Shown here: piece by piece, positions 1-8,878 of the stretch
Layout of the letters: every line of letters begins with the position of its first letter
Position numbering within the stretch: position 1 is the first letter of the stretch
Made by a program: the position numbers and the translations under genes
Source: Pseudomonas frederiksbergensis
GTDB lineage: Bacteria; Pseudomonadota; Gammaproteobacteria; Pseudomonadales; Pseudomonadaceae
Assembly: GCF_003732665.1 (NCBI RefSeq)
Contig: NZ_MOBP01000014.1
Location: 266,605 to 330,604, forward strand
Direction: 5' to 3'
DNA: 64,000 nt
Notes under the pieces: generated by a model
Database searches by the model: none
What the model saw: only the letters and a program-made list of their open reading frames with translations
Told to the model about the DNA's origin: nothing

Positions 1-270
1 GCGTTGCTGGAACAGAAGGTTGGACGGATCTTGCTTAATGGCTACCCGACGGGTGTCGAAGTGTGTGATTCGATGGTCCATGGCGGGCCGTATCCAGCGA
101 CTTCAGATGCGCGGGGCACCTCGGTGGGCACCCTGGCCATCGACCGTTTCCTGCGCCCGGTGTGCTTCCAGAACTACCCCGACAGCTTGCTGCCGGAAGC
201 ACTGAAGAACGGCAACCCGCTGCGGATTCAGCGCTTGGTGGACGGCAAACCCTCCCGCGACGCGCTCTAA
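1..270 (+). CDS. C-terminal end of an NADP-type aldehyde dehydrogenase (2,5-dioxovalerate / alpha-ketoglutaric semialdehyde type), 5' truncated by the window
   Basis: The open frame enters from the left edge and stops at 268-270, giving the last 89 residues. The tail GYPTGVEVCDSMVHGGPYPA followed by a TSVGTLAIDRFLRPVCFQ-type segment is characteristic of the KGSADH/2,5-dioxovalerate dehydrogenase branch of the aldehyde dehydrogenase superfamily. That branch oxidises alpha-ketoglutarate semialdehyde to 2-oxoglutarate in sugar-acid or hydroxyproline degradation. The catalytic Cys and the NAD(P)-binding fold lie outside the window, so the cofactor cannot be read here. REP elements follow the stop codon. 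The family call is firm; the exact pathway is inferred. Confidence 0.8.
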   Translation, partial: ALLEQKVGRILLNGYPTGVEVCDSMVHGGPYPATSDARGTSVGTLAIDRFLRPVCFQNYPDSLLPEALKNGNPLRIQRLVDGKPSRDAL

Positions 271-288
271 CTGCCAACCACTGCCCCC

Positions 289-513
289 TGTGGGAGCGGG
301 CTTGCTCGCGAAAGCGTCGGATCAGTCGACATCATTAGTGACTGACCCACCGCATTCGCGAGCAAGCCCGCTCCCACATTTGTTCAGTGTTGTACCTGAA
401 ATATTTGTTCAACTCCGGCCCCTGTGGGAGCGGGCTTGCTCGCGAAAGCGCTGGGTCAGCTTGCATGGATGTTGGCTGTGTCGCCGCCTTCGCGAGCAGG
501 CTCGCTCCCACAT
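289..513. repeat. Two REPIN-type inverted REP pairs
   Basis: Two units each carry a GTGGGAGCGGGCTTGCTCGC-type head and its inverted partner GCGAGCAAGCCCGCTCCCAC, about 50-60 bp apart (289-377 and 423-513). They fill the gap between the dehydrogenase and the next gene. The right arm of the second pair is the variant GCGAGCAGGCTCGCTCCCAC. Confidence 0.9.
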
Positions 514-554
514 TGAGCTATCATTGCGTCTTTCCATTTGAATGATTGATTGCC

Positions 555-851
555 ATGACTGCCGTAACCGATACCTTGCTCAACGCCCTCGAAAACTGCG
601 ACATGCTGGAAATCGATGGCTTGCACGCCTTCGAATTCTCCCTCGATGAAGAAGACAACTTGCACATCGAATGCATGGATGGCCGTGCGGCCAAGCGTTG
701 GGAGTTCAGGATGGTCGAAATCGAGGCAGCGACTTTCGATCCAACCCTGCAGAGCTGGCTGATCACCGGGGACTCCGGCGAGCACCGGCTGGTGTGCATG
801 GCCGCTTTCGGCGCCCATGACGACGAGGAAGTAGAGCATGAAGATGCGTAA
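555..851 (+). CDS. Small conserved Pseudomonas protein of unknown function (DUF5629-like)
   Basis: This 98-residue acidic protein starts with MTAVTDTLLNALENCDMLEI. It has no signal peptide, membrane segment or cysteine motif that suggests a reaction. The ATG at 555 is preferred to a TTG three codons upstream; neither has a strong Shine-Dalgarno. The 3' end overlaps the start of the lactonase gene by 14 bases in another frame, so the two are likely co-transcribed and translationally coupled. The composition resembles small DUF5629-type proteins of pseudomonads, but I assign that family from memory of its look only. Confidence 0.7.
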   Translation: MTAVTDTLLNALENCDMLEIDGLHAFEFSLDEEDNLHIECMDGRAAKRWEFRMVEIEAATFDPTLQSWLITGDSGEHRLVCMAAFGAHDDEEVEHEDA

Positions 852-2013
852 TTTCTGGCCACTGTTGATGGCCGGCAGCGTCGGCGCCATGGGCGTTCAG
901 GCGGCCACGGTCGACGATTATCAGCTGTTGGTCGGTTCCTACACGGCAGGCCAGAGCCAGGGGATTTATCGCCTGGACTTCAACAGCGCCACCGGGCAGA
1001 TCAACCCCAAGCCACTGCAAGTGGTGAAGAGCGAAAACCCGTCCTGGCTGACGATTTCCAAGGACCAGCAGCACCTGTTCGTGGTCAACGAAAACGGTCC
1101 GGGGCAAACCGACCCGGTGGGCAAGGTCAGCAGCTACGCGATCAACCCCAAGACCTTTGAGCTGAAGCTGATCAACCAGGTGCAAAGCCTGGGCAACGAG
1201 CCGACCCATTCGAGCCTGAGCGGCGATGCCAGCCACTTGTTCGTCAGCAATTATTCGGTGCTCGAAGATCCGGGTGGCACCCTGGCGGTGTTGCCGGTGG
1301 GCGCCGATGGCAAGCTCAACACCGTCGTGCAGATGAGCAGCCACCCGTCGAGCCGGGTCAATCCCGAGCGGCAGGTGTCGGCCCACGTGCATTCGACGAT
1401 TTCCTCGCCGGATGGCAAGTACGTGTTCTCCAATGACCTGGGCGCGGACAAGATCTTTGTCTACCGCTTCAATCCCAAGGCCAACCCGCTATTGCCCTTG
1501 ACCCCGGCCACTCCGGCCTCGGTAGCCTTGCCTGCGGGCAGTGGTCCACGGCATTTGCTGTTCAGCGCCGATGGCAAGCACGCCTGGCTGACCATGGAAA
1601 TGAGCGCGCAAGTGGCGGTGTTCGATTATCAGGACGGCACCCTCAAGCAAACGCAAATGGTTGATCTGGCGGCGGGGCAACCGGTGTCCGACAAGGCCGG
1701 CGCGGCGTTGCATGCGTCAAAGGATGGCAAGTTCCTCTACGTCAGCAACCGTGGCACTGCCAATCAGATGCTGGTGTTCGCCATCGACCCGGCCACCGCC
1801 CAGCTCAAGGAGCTGCAGCGTCGCTCCGTCGAGGGTGACCATCCCCGGGAATTCAGCCTCGACCCGAGTGGCAAGTTCCTGCTGATCGCCAACCAGAAAA
1901 GCAACGAGATTGTCGTTGTCGAACGCGATGCCAAGACCGGTTTGCTGGGTAAAACCGTGCAGAAATTGCCGATGGATGCCCCCAGTGACCTCAAGTTTCT
2001 GACGCGTCAATAG
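838..2013 (+). CDS. Exported beta-propeller lactonase family protein (6-phosphogluconolactonase-like, PF10282)
   Basis: This protein of 391 residues has an N-terminal signal peptide (basic MKMRN, hydrophobic stretch, VQAA cleavage region near residue 22), so it should act in the periplasm. The rest is a repetitive propeller with blade motifs such as LLVGSYTAGQSQGIY, HLFVVNENGPG, SPDGKYVFSNDLGADKI and GKFLYVSNRG, as in the YbhE/Pgl lactonase fold. Cytosolic homologues hydrolyse 6-phosphogluconolactone. An exported member more likely acts on another sugar lactone, and the substrate is not readable. The start could be either of two ATGs two codons apart (838 or 844). It overlaps the upstream small gene and ends at a clear terminator. 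Confidence 0.85.
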   Translation: MKMRNFWPLLMAGSVGAMGVQAATVDDYQLLVGSYTAGQSQGIYRLDFNSATGQINPKPLQVVKSENPSWLTISKDQQHLFVVNENGPGQTDPVGKVSSYAINPKTFELKLINQVQSLGNEPTHSSLSGDASHLFVSNYSVLEDPGGTLAVLPVGADGKLNTVVQMSSHPSSRVNPERQVSAHVHSTISSPDGKYVFSNDLGADKIFVYRFNPKANPLLPLTPATPASVALPAGSGPRHLLFSADGKHAWLTMEMSAQVAVFDYQDGTLKQTQMVDLAAGQPVSDKAGAALHASKDGKFLYVSNRGTANQMLVFAIDPATAQLKELQRRSVEGDHPREFSLDPSGKFLLIANQKSNEIVVVERDAKTGLLGKTVQKLPMDAPSDLKFLTRQ

Positions 2014-2024
2014 GTGCGGCAATA

Positions 2025-2062
2025 GGCCGCAGGCCCCGGTTGATGGGGCCTGCGGCCTTCTA
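2025..2062 (+). terminator. Rho-independent terminator after the lactonase gene
   Basis: A 13-bp perfect inverted repeat (GGCCGCAGGCCCC at 2025-2037, its complement at 2045-2057) with a 7-base loop is followed by a short pyrimidine tract. It begins 11 bases after the stop codon. Confidence 0.85.
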
Positions 2063-2180
2063 TTAATGAGACTGATATCCGCTAATGCTACAAAGCATTT
2101 CAAGACGCGGACCCTCGAAGGTTAAGTTTGCTCCACGGCCTAACCGGGCAAGCAAGCCAACTGACTCCGAGGAACACACC

Positions 2181-2360
2181 ATGAACTTCAATATCTTTTC
2201 CATCATCGCCGCATCCGCTATCTCCGCCACCGTTGCTCTGCCAGCCAGCGCCAACGTTGAGATCAACAGCAAAAAATCCCACACCCAGAGCTACACCCAG
2301 AAATACCTGCAACAAAGCGCCAACTTTTACGCAGCCCTGGACCACAAAACCCAGGCCTGA
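2181..2360 (+). CDS. Small exported protein of unknown function
   Basis: This 59-residue product starts MNFNIFSIIAASAISATVAL and has a signal-peptide-like hydrophobic segment ending near PASAN (residues 21-25). The mature remnant of about 35 residues is polar and rich in Ser, Gln, Tyr and Lys. A GAGGA ribosome binding site at 2169-2173 sits 7 bases before the ATG, so the internal ATG at 2181 is preferred to frame-open codons upstream. The gene stands between two terminators and is therefore its own transcription unit. I do not recognise the family. Confidence 0.65.
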   Translation: MNFNIFSIIAASAISATVALPASANVEINSKKSHTQSYTQKYLQQSANFYAALDHKTQA

Positions 2361-2390
2361 GATTCACGGAGTCCAACGCTCCCTATAAAG

Positions 2391-2457
2391 AGCTGCCGAA
2401 GATTGCGATCTTTTGACTTTCAACAGCAAAAGATCACAGCCTTCGGCAGCTTTTTTG
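2391..2457 (+). terminator. Long hairpin terminator, also a member of the GCTGCCGAAGG repeat family
   Basis: AGCTGCCGAAGATTGCGATC (2391 on) pairs with GATCACAGCCTTCGGCAGCT, ending in a run of seven T. The same GCTGCCGAAGGCTGCGATCT core recurs near 38393 and 62447, so it is both a terminator here and a dispersed repeat. Confidence 0.8.
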
Positions 2458-2615
2458 TGCGTGTGTATTTTCATGGATCATAGGTTTTCTGTTGCGCCGG
2501 CATAGAGGGCTTTAATGATCAAGCAAGCTGATGGTCACTATGGAAAACCCTGAGTGGTTAGCCCTGCTTTTTTGATCGATCCTATGGGCACTGAAACATG
2601 CCCACGGAGAACACC

Positions 2616-2828
2616 ATGGCCAGCGCAATCCTCACTTCTGCCAAACACGGCGCCTACCTGGCCATCGGTCTCTACGTGGCCATGGTCCTTGTGGTCAGTC
2701 TTTCGGCCCAATCGCAGCACGAGCGGCAAGCGCCGGTCGAAGTCGCCTATCCCGGCATCCAGTTCGAACATCGCTCGCAAAACGCGGTGGTTGATCACGC
2801 GGTTATCGAGGAGGCTGTCGGCGCATGA
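2616..2828 (+). CDS. Small single-pass membrane protein of unknown function
   Basis: This 70-residue product starts MASAILTSAKHGAYLAIGLY. One strong transmembrane helix spans about residues 12-33 (YLAIGLYVAMVLVVSLSA) and is followed by a polar, acidic tail. A CGGAGA site at 2605-2610 is 5 bases from the ATG at 2616, which favours it over the ATG at 2598. The stop codon overlaps the next start in an ATGA arrangement, so the two form a translationally coupled pair. No family is recognised. Confidence 0.6.
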   Translation: MASAILTSAKHGAYLAIGLYVAMVLVVSLSAQSQHERQAPVEVAYPGIQFEHRSQNAVVDHAVIEEAVGA

Positions 2829-3082
2829 AAGGCAGCAGACTCGGGGTCATCGCCTTCCTGGCGGTCATGACCAATGGCTCGTCATTATTGGGAATAGGGC
2901 AGGGCTCGGCGGGATCGGTGGCGCGGGCCATCGAATGCAATCACAACATTGCGCACAACATCCAGACGGCCAAGGCGTTGGGCTTGTTGGTGGGGAATCC
3001 ACCGCTGAAGGAACGGGCCGGGTTTCTCGGGCCGTTTCAGGTGGATTGCTCGGCGTTGGGGATGTGCTCTGTTTTGACCTGA
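2825..3082 (+). CDS. Small probably exported protein of unknown function
   Basis: This 85-residue product starts MKGSRLGVIAFLAVMTNGSS. A basic start plus a hydrophobic segment (residues 6-24) suggests a signal peptide or membrane anchor. The mature part holds three cysteines (AIECNHN, VDCSALGMC) that could form disulfides. It overlaps the preceding gene by four bases (ATGA), the main evidence that both are real and co-expressed. It is followed by a REP pair. Function unknown. Confidence 0.55.
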   Translation: MKGSRLGVIAFLAVMTNGSSLLGIGQGSAGSVARAIECNHNIAHNIQTAKALGLLVGNPPLKERAGFLGPFQVDCSALGMCSVLT

Positions 3083-3096
3083 TTCCGCATAACCCT

Positions 3097-3166
3097 GTAG
3101 GAGCATGGCTTGCCCGCGATGGCGTCTTTGAAATCGCCATCGCGAGCAAGCTTTGCTCCTACAGAG
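3097..3166. repeat. REPIN (TGTAGGAGC type)
   Basis: TGTAGGAGCATGGCTTGCCC pairs with GAGCAAGCTTTGCTCCTACA around a short spacer. The right arm overlaps the stop codon of the minus-strand GST gene at 3159-3161. Confidence 0.85.
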
Positions 3167-3764
3167 GGGGCTTGCGCATGATGGCGGTGAACAGGTCGGA
3201 ATCGAGGAAGCGTTGTAGCCATGCCTGCAACCGGACGTAAGGCGTTTGCCCGAACCACTCCCGATCCACATGGGCGAATTGCCGTACAAACGGCATCAGC
3301 GCCACGTCCGCCAGGCTGATGTGCCCGGCGAGCAAATAATCACGATCCTCCAGCAACTCCTCCAGCCTGCGCAAGAACACCTCGCCCTCGGCCCGATAAT
3401 GTTCCATCGGTTGCTCGGGATAGCGCTCGGCGTACTTGTAGCGATTCAAATGCACCTTGAACACCTGATCGTTTTCTTCGATCAGTTCAGCCATCAACGA
3501 CTGCCCGGCAGGATCATCCTTGAGCAACCAGTCCTGCGGATCGTTCTGCGCCAACGCCCAGCCCATGATCCCCAGGCTTTCATCAATTACTCGACCCTCG
3601 ACCTCCAGCACCGGCACCGTGCCCTTGCTCGACAGCGCGAGCATTTCGGCGGGCTTGGCTTTCAGGCTGACTTCGACAATCTGCACCTCAACCCCCGAAT
3701 AACGCAGGGCCATGCGTGCGCGCATGGCATAGGGGCAGCGGCGGAAGGAGTAGAGCCTGGTCAT
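3159..3764 (-). CDS. Glutathione S-transferase family protein
   Basis: This 201-residue protein has an N-terminal thioredoxin-like GST domain opening with MTRLYSFRRCPYAMRARMAL. The RxCPYA motif (Cys10) resembles glutaredoxin/omega-class GSTs, in which the Cys is the glutathione-contacting residue. The SKGTVPVLE and cis-Pro region and a helical C-terminal domain follow. Such enzymes conjugate or reduce with glutathione in the cytosol; the substrate is not evident. The ATG overlaps the sbcC stop codon (ATGA at 3761-3764), making it the third gene of the sbcD-sbcC operon. Its stop codon is supplied by a REP element. Confidence 0.85.
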   Translation of the reverse strand: MTRLYSFRRCPYAMRARMALRYSGVEVQIVEVSLKAKPAEMLALSSKGTVPVLEVEGRVIDESLGIMGWALAQNDPQDWLLKDDPAGQSLMAELIEENDQVFKVHLNRYKYAERYPEQPMEHYRAEGEVFLRRLEELLEDRDYLLAGHISLADVALMPFVRQFAHVDREWFGQTPYVRLQAWLQRFLDSDLFTAIMRKPPL

Positions 3765-6700
3765 TTCACCTCCAGAGTGCTCAGGCCATTGCCCTGGCGG
3801 CGAACCTGGATTTGCACCGGAATCCGTTCATGCATTTCCTGCACATGGGAAATCACCGCGACCTTACGCCCCTGGGCCTGCAAGCCGTCGAGGGCGTCCA
3901 TGGCCAGTTGCAGGGATTCCGGATCGAGGCTGCCGAAGCCTTCGTCGATAAACAGCGATTCGATTTTCAGCGTGCTCGACGCCATCGACGCCAGTCCAAG
4001 CGCCAAGGCCAGCGATACCAGGAACGTCTCGCCGCCGGACAATGAATGCACCGAGCGCAGTTCGTCGCCCATCTCCGTGTCCATCACTAGCAAGCCAAGC
4101 ATGCTGCCGCCACGTTTCAGGCGATAGCGTCGCACCAATTGCCGCAGTTGCACGTTGGCGTGATGCACCAGTAAATCGAGGTTGTAGGCCTGGGCGATCT
4201 TGCGGAAGGTGTCGCCGGTGGCCGAGCCGATCAAGGCATTCAACCGCGCCCAGCGCTGATACTCGGTGTAGGCATCGGCGATCTGCTGGGCCAGGGCCTG
4301 GTTGGCGTTTTGCCGCCGCTGATCTTCGGCCTGTTCGGCGCGCAATTCGGCGCAACGGTGTTCGCTGGCGGCAAACAGGTTTTGCAGTTCGGTCAGCGCC
4401 GTCGCCAGTTGCTCGGCGTCGAGGTTGCCGTTGCTTTGCGCTTGATGTTTGAGCAGGCGCTCATCGCGCTCCTGCAACAGCACCTTGGCCTGTTCGATGG
4501 CTTTTTCGCTGTGCTGCAATTGCTGGCGCAGGTCGCTGACCTGTTGATCGTCGACACTCAGCAACTCTTCCAGGCCGCCGTCATCCAGCTCCGGATGTCG
4601 CGCACGCCAGTCGGTAATCTTGCTGCTCAACTCGCGGTCTTCATGCTCCAGCGCCTGTGAACGTTCTTGCTGCGCCTTGAGTTCAGCAGCCAATTGCACC
4701 AGACGCGTGCGCACGGTTTGCAGTTCCTGATTGGCCGCCGCTTCGGCATGGCGTGCCTGTTCCACGGCTTGATCAAGTTGCTGCTGCCACTGCTCGGCGC
4801 TGCTGTGTTGGCCAAGCAATTGTGCGAGTTTTTGCTGACAGGCCTGTTGCTGCTCGGCCAACACTGTGAACTGCTGTTGCGCGGCTTCCAGTTGCTGGAC
4901 GCGGGTCTGCTGGCGGTCCTGCTCTTTCTCAAGCGTCTGCTGACGCTGCTGCTGTTCGCCGAGTTCGTCACGCCGCTGGTCGAGTTGTTCCAGGCGCTGG
5001 GCGATCTGCCGGTCGAGCTGCATAAAGGTCGCAGCCGGCTCGTTGCGCAAGGCTTCCAGCGTCTCGGCGGGAAGCAAGGTGCTGAACGCCGTCAGCTCTT
5101 CGTCCAGGCGCTGACGGTCACTGCTCAAGGCCTGCTGCTGATTGCTCAGGTGCTGGGTCGCTTGCTGGCTCGCGGTTTCGGCGCTGCGCAGTTGCTGGGC
5201 CAGGCGAGCGGCATCCTGTTGCAGGGTGAGCAGGGCGGTCTGGCGTTGTTCGTCCTGGGTGATGCTCTGGTTCAACTGACTGTTTTGCTGGGTCAGCCAG
5301 GCATCGCGTTTGGCGGCGTCCTGGTTCAGCAATTGCGCGGACAACGGATGGGCTTCGAGGCTCGGGGTCAGGCCTTGCTGTTGAGTCGCCAGTTGTTCCT
5401 GTTGTTGCAGCAACTCCTTTTGCTGCGCGATCAAACCGCCGACTTCGGCGCGCAGGTCGGTGAGTTTTTCTTTCAGCAGGTCAACGGCTTTCTGCGCGTT
5501 GGTCAGCTCACTTTCATCATGTCGACCGAGGCTTTGCAGCAACGCTTCGGGCTGATGATAAGGATGATCCGGGCTGCCACACACCGGGCACGGCTGATCA
5601 TCCTGTAACTGTGCGCGCAGTTCCTCGACGCTTTCACTGCGGGCCAGGCGTTGGCGTTCCAGCAGGTCCCGGGTGACGGTCAGGGTCTGTTCGGCGACGG
5701 TCAGTTCAGCCTTGGTTTTCACCCCGTCCTGGGTCAGGCGTTCGCGTTCCTGTTGGGCTGCGAGTTGGCGCTGTTGCAGCTCGGCGCCGCGTTTATCCAG
5801 CTCCTGTTGACTGGCCCACAGCCGCGTCAACTCTTCGAAGGCTCGCAGTTGTTTGCGGTTGTCCTGCAACAGCGTGCTCAGCAACTGGATTTGCTCGGCC
5901 ACCGCTTCGGGTTCGGCGCCGGCCTCTTTATAGAGCACTTCCAGGTTCTGCTTTTGCGCGGCCAGTTCTTCGGCGGCGCGGGTGGCGCTCTGTTCCAAAG
6001 CCGCCAGTTCGTCCTGGCCTTTGTTCAGGCGATTGCCGATCAACATCAGTTGTTGCAGGCGATCACGGTAGGCGTTCCAGGCATCGCTCAACGGCGCCAG
6101 ATGAGTGCTTTGCTCAAGCTCTGCGGCGATGCGCTCAAGACGTGCAGCGACTTGTTTCTGCTGATCAAGCAAACCCTGGAGCGTGCTTTGGCCCTGGGTG
6201 CAGGCCAGTTCCGCGTGTTGCCTGGCGTCGGCACTCAGGCTTGCATCCTTCGCCAGACGGGCGAGGGTGCTTTGCTCTTCAAATGCCTGGCGCAGCAATG
6301 GCGCGCCGGCGCTGTGCTGGTTTTGCGCCTCGGTCAACGCGGTGTGGGCGTTGCTCAGGCTTTGTTCCAGTTGCGTCTGGCGTTCGGTCAGTTCCTGTTG
6401 CTGCTGTGTGTGCTGTTGAATCTGTGATGCAAGCGGTGTGAGCTGCGCCGTGAGTTCGGTCTTGCGCGCAAACTGATGCCGCTGTGGCGCCAGGTGCTCC
6501 AGGCGCGTCAGCTTCAGGCGTTCACCGGCCAGGCTTTCCCAGTGTTGCTGGGCAGATCGCAGTTGCTCGGTGGCGCTCTGTTGTTCGTCCTGCAATTGAC
6601 GCAGTTGTTTGAGCCAGGTGTGTTGCTCTTCAAGCTGCTTGAGCTGGGCCTGTTGCAGCTTGAGTTGCTGCTGGGCTTCGTTGAAACGCTCGTCCAGTTC

Positions 6701-7402
6701 CGCCCGGGCTTCGGGGGACAACGGGGTGACGCCAGTGGCCTGGTCCTGCAACAACTTGTGGGCTTCGCGAGCCTCTTTGGTCTTGTCGAACGCCCGGCGA
6801 CCCAAACGCGTATAGAGCGCGGTGTCGGTGAGTTTTTCCAGCAGCTCGCTGCGGTCGTTGTCGTCAGCCTTGAGGAACGCGCTGAACTCACTCTGAGCCA
6901 GCAATACGGCGCGGGTGAACTGCTCGAAGTTCAGGCCCAACGCGGCTTCAAGCGCCGTTTTGTACTCGCCTTTCTGACTGGCCAGCAGTTGATCCTGATC
7001 GATGTCACGCAGGCTCTGGCGACTGGCTTGCAACTTGCCGCCAGCCTTTTCCCGGGCGCGATTGGCTTCCCAGCGCGCACGATAGCGACGGCCATCGATG
7101 CCGACGAAATCCACTTCGGCATAGCCTTCGCCGGTGCCGCGACGCAGCAAGGTGCGCGGGTCGCCGGTGCCGATTTCACCGTCAGCGTCGGGTACTTTGG
7201 CATCGCGCCCGGTGTTGTTCAGGCGCGGCACGGCGCCGAATAGCGCCAGGCACAAGGCATCCAGCAAGGTGCTTTTGCCGGCGCCGGTCGGCCCGGTGAT
7301 GGCGAACAATCCGGCGCTGGCCAAGGGCTCGGCGGTGAAATCGATTTCAAAGGGCCCGGCCAGGGAGGCGAGGTTTTTCAGGCGGATCGCGAGGATCTTC
7401 AT
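3761..7402 (-). CDS. sbcC: Nuclease SbcCD subunit C (SMC-like ATPase)
   Basis: This 1213-residue Rad50-like protein works with SbcD to open and degrade DNA hairpins, cruciforms and protein-blocked ends. Walker A GPTGAGKST is at about residues 37-45. Long Gln/Glu-rich coiled coils flank a zinc hook, CPVCGSPDHP, near residue 605. The C-terminal half has the ABC signature LSGGETFLVS and Walker B LFIDEGFGSLD near 1150. The start MKILAIRLKNLASL at 7402 is chosen because it matches the family N terminus and overlaps the sbcD stop (ATGA); the frame is open 31 codons further upstream. It also overlaps the GST gene. Coiled-coil composition is strongly Gln-biased. Confidence 0.96.
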   Translation of the reverse strand: MKILAIRLKNLASLAGPFEIDFTAEPLASAGLFAITGPTGAGKSTLLDALCLALFGAVPRLNNTGRDAKVPDADGEIGTGDPRTLLRRGTGEGYAEVDFVGIDGRRYRARWEANRAREKAGGKLQASRQSLRDIDQDQLLASQKGEYKTALEAALGLNFEQFTRAVLLAQSEFSAFLKADDNDRSELLEKLTDTALYTRLGRRAFDKTKEAREAHKLLQDQATGVTPLSPEARAELDERFNEAQQQLKLQQAQLKQLEEQHTWLKQLRQLQDEQQSATEQLRSAQQHWESLAGERLKLTRLEHLAPQRHQFARKTELTAQLTPLASQIQQHTQQQQELTERQTQLEQSLSNAHTALTEAQNQHSAGAPLLRQAFEEQSTLARLAKDASLSADARQHAELACTQGQSTLQGLLDQQKQVAARLERIAAELEQSTHLAPLSDAWNAYRDRLQQLMLIGNRLNKGQDELAALEQSATRAAEELAAQKQNLEVLYKEAGAEPEAVAEQIQLLSTLLQDNRKQLRAFEELTRLWASQQELDKRGAELQQRQLAAQQERERLTQDGVKTKAELTVAEQTLTVTRDLLERQRLARSESVEELRAQLQDDQPCPVCGSPDHPYHQPEALLQSLGRHDESELTNAQKAVDLLKEKLTDLRAEVGGLIAQQKELLQQQEQLATQQQGLTPSLEAHPLSAQLLNQDAAKRDAWLTQQNSQLNQSITQDEQRQTALLTLQQDAARLAQQLRSAETASQQATQHLSNQQQALSSDRQRLDEELTAFSTLLPAETLEALRNEPAATFMQLDRQIAQRLEQLDQRRDELGEQQQRQQTLEKEQDRQQTRVQQLEAAQQQFTVLAEQQQACQQKLAQLLGQHSSAEQWQQQLDQAVEQARHAEAAANQELQTVRTRLVQLAAELKAQQERSQALEHEDRELSSKITDWRARHPELDDGGLEELLSVDDQQVSDLRQQLQHSEKAIEQAKVLLQERDERLLKHQAQSNGNLDAEQLATALTELQNLFAASEHRCAELRAEQAEDQRRQNANQALAQQIADAYTEYQRWARLNALIGSATGDTFRKIAQAYNLDLLVHHANVQLRQLVRRYRLKRGGSMLGLLVMDTEMGDELRSVHSLSGGETFLVSLALALGLASMASSTLKIESLFIDEGFGSLDPESLQLAMDALDGLQAQGRKVAVISHVQEMHERIPVQIQVRRQGNGLSTLEVK

Positions 7403-8643
7403 GGCTGTTCGCTCTCCATCTGCACGTCTTGCAACAGCTCGGCGAAGTCCTTGAGGGTTTGCTCGTCGACCTCGCTGCCATAGCTGTCCTGCCACGCGCG
7501 GCTGAACAGTTCCTGGGGCGAGAGCTGATCCAGTTCGATCAGGGTTGCGCCGTCATCGGCGCCGTCCTTGCTGCCGTTGCCAGCGTATTCGGCGGCGATC
7601 CGCACCAGGCGCACGGCTTTGCCTTGCAGGGCGGTTTCCACTTGAAAACGCAGGTCCGGTTGCGGTTCGTCCAGACGCACCCGCACTTCTAGCCAGGGTT
7701 GGCGCTGAAGGTCTTCAAGCAGGTCGGTGTTTGGCAAATCCGCCAGTTGCAGGAGGATTTCCGCCAGCGGCGCCGGGCCGATCCGTTGCAGATTGACCGC
7801 CCGGGGAATCAGTTTCGGTTCGACGCTGACCAGGGTTTCGCCGTCGAGGATGACGTCGAGCACCTGATGCTGATAATTGATTTCGGAGAACGACAACGGA
7901 ATCGGCGAGCCGCTGTAGCGGATGCGTTCTTCACCGTTGACCTTCTGCGGCTTGTGCAAATGACCGAGGGCCACATAGCTGATGCTCGGCCCGAACAAAC
8001 TGGCGGGCAGGGCTTCGGCGTTGCCGATGATCAGGCTGCGCTCGGAGTCTTCCGACACCGAACCGCCGGCCATGTGCGCGTGGCTGATGGCAATCAGCGC
8101 CTGGCCCGGTTTGCGTTTGGCGTTGGCCGCTTCGATCAGCCATTCATGCACCTGGCCGATGCCGCGCAAATAGTTGTCGCCCAACTGCGCACCGGTCACC
8201 TCGGCCGGGCGCAGGAACGGCAGCGCCAGGCACCAAGCGGCAATCTCGCCGCTGGCGTCGGGCAGTGGCAGCAACAGGCGTTCGGAATCGAGCTGTCCGT
8301 CATCGAGCCACAGCACCCGGCCCAACGCGTGGGTGCGCAGGCGTCGCATCAACGGCGCCGGCAGTTCGATCCGCGAGCCGGAGTCGTGGTTGCCGGCGAT
8401 CATCACGATGGTCAGCAACGGCTGCTGCTCGTGGGCGCTGACGATGAAATCGTAGAGGCGCTCCTGGGCTTTGACCGGCGGGTTCACCGTGTCAAAGATA
8501 TCGCCGGCGATCAGCAGCACGTCGGGCTGGTCCAGCTTCAACTGGCGCAGCAGCCAATCGAGGAAACAACCGTGCTCGAAATCGCGGTCCTGGCCGTGCA
8601 GGTTCTGCCCAAGGTGCCAGTCGGAGGTGTGGAACAGACGCAA
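7399..8643 (-). CDS. sbcD: Nuclease SbcCD subunit D (Mre11-like phosphoesterase)
   Basis: This 414-residue metallophosphoesterase is the catalytic nuclease of SbcCD. All five phosphodiesterase motifs are visible: HTSDWHLG near the start, AGDIFD, GNHDSGSR, SHAHMAGG and LGHLHKP. The best start is TTG at 8641-8643 (product begins MRLFHTSDWHLG), placed 6 bases after an ACGGAG ribosome binding site and matching the family N terminus. No ATG lies near that point. The open frame extends to 8718 but upstream residues look untranslated. It is the first gene of sbcD-sbcC-GST. The rare start codon may keep this toxic nuclease low. Confidence 0.95.
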   Translation of the reverse strand: MRLFHTSDWHLGQNLHGQDRDFEHGCFLDWLLRQLKLDQPDVLLIAGDIFDTVNPPVKAQERLYDFIVSAHEQQPLLTIVMIAGNHDSGSRIELPAPLMRRLRTHALGRVLWLDDGQLDSERLLLPLPDASGEIAAWCLALPFLRPAEVTGAQLGDNYLRGIGQVHEWLIEAANAKRKPGQALIAISHAHMAGGSVSEDSERSLIIGNAEALPASLFGPSISYVALGHLHKPQKVNGEERIRYSGSPIPLSFSEINYQHQVLDVILDGETLVSVEPKLIPRAVNLQRIGPAPLAEILLQLADLPNTDLLEDLQRQPWLEVRVRLDEPQPDLRFQVETALQGKAVRLVRIAAEYAGNGSKDGADDGATLIELDQLSPQELFSRAWQDSYGSEVDEQTLKDFAELLQDVQMESEQP

Positions 8644-8745
8644 GGCGTACTCCGTAGGAAATAAGGTGATGGCCGCGTGGGAATGATGGCGGCTAAAGGG
8701 GAGGGAGTTTACTGGCAAATGCCAAGGATGTGGTCAGGCATCACC

Positions 8746-8870
8746 TTGTGGCGAGGGAGCTTGCTGCCTCTTAGGCGCGAAGCGGCCCTCTGCATACCTT
8801 CAAATGCACCGCGTTGGCAGGATTGACGACTGCTGCGCAGCCGAGCGGGAGCAAGCTCCCTCGCCACAAA
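8746..8870. repeat. REP pair of the TGTGGCGAGGGAGC type
   Basis: TTGTGGCGAGGGAGCTTGCT at 8746 and its inverted partner AGCAAGCTCCCTCGCCACAA ending near 8870 flank about 75 bp. This is a different REP class from most others in the window. It lies between convergent-side ends of sbcD and the T6SS island. Confidence 0.75.
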
Positions 8871-8878
8871 AAGCTCTT

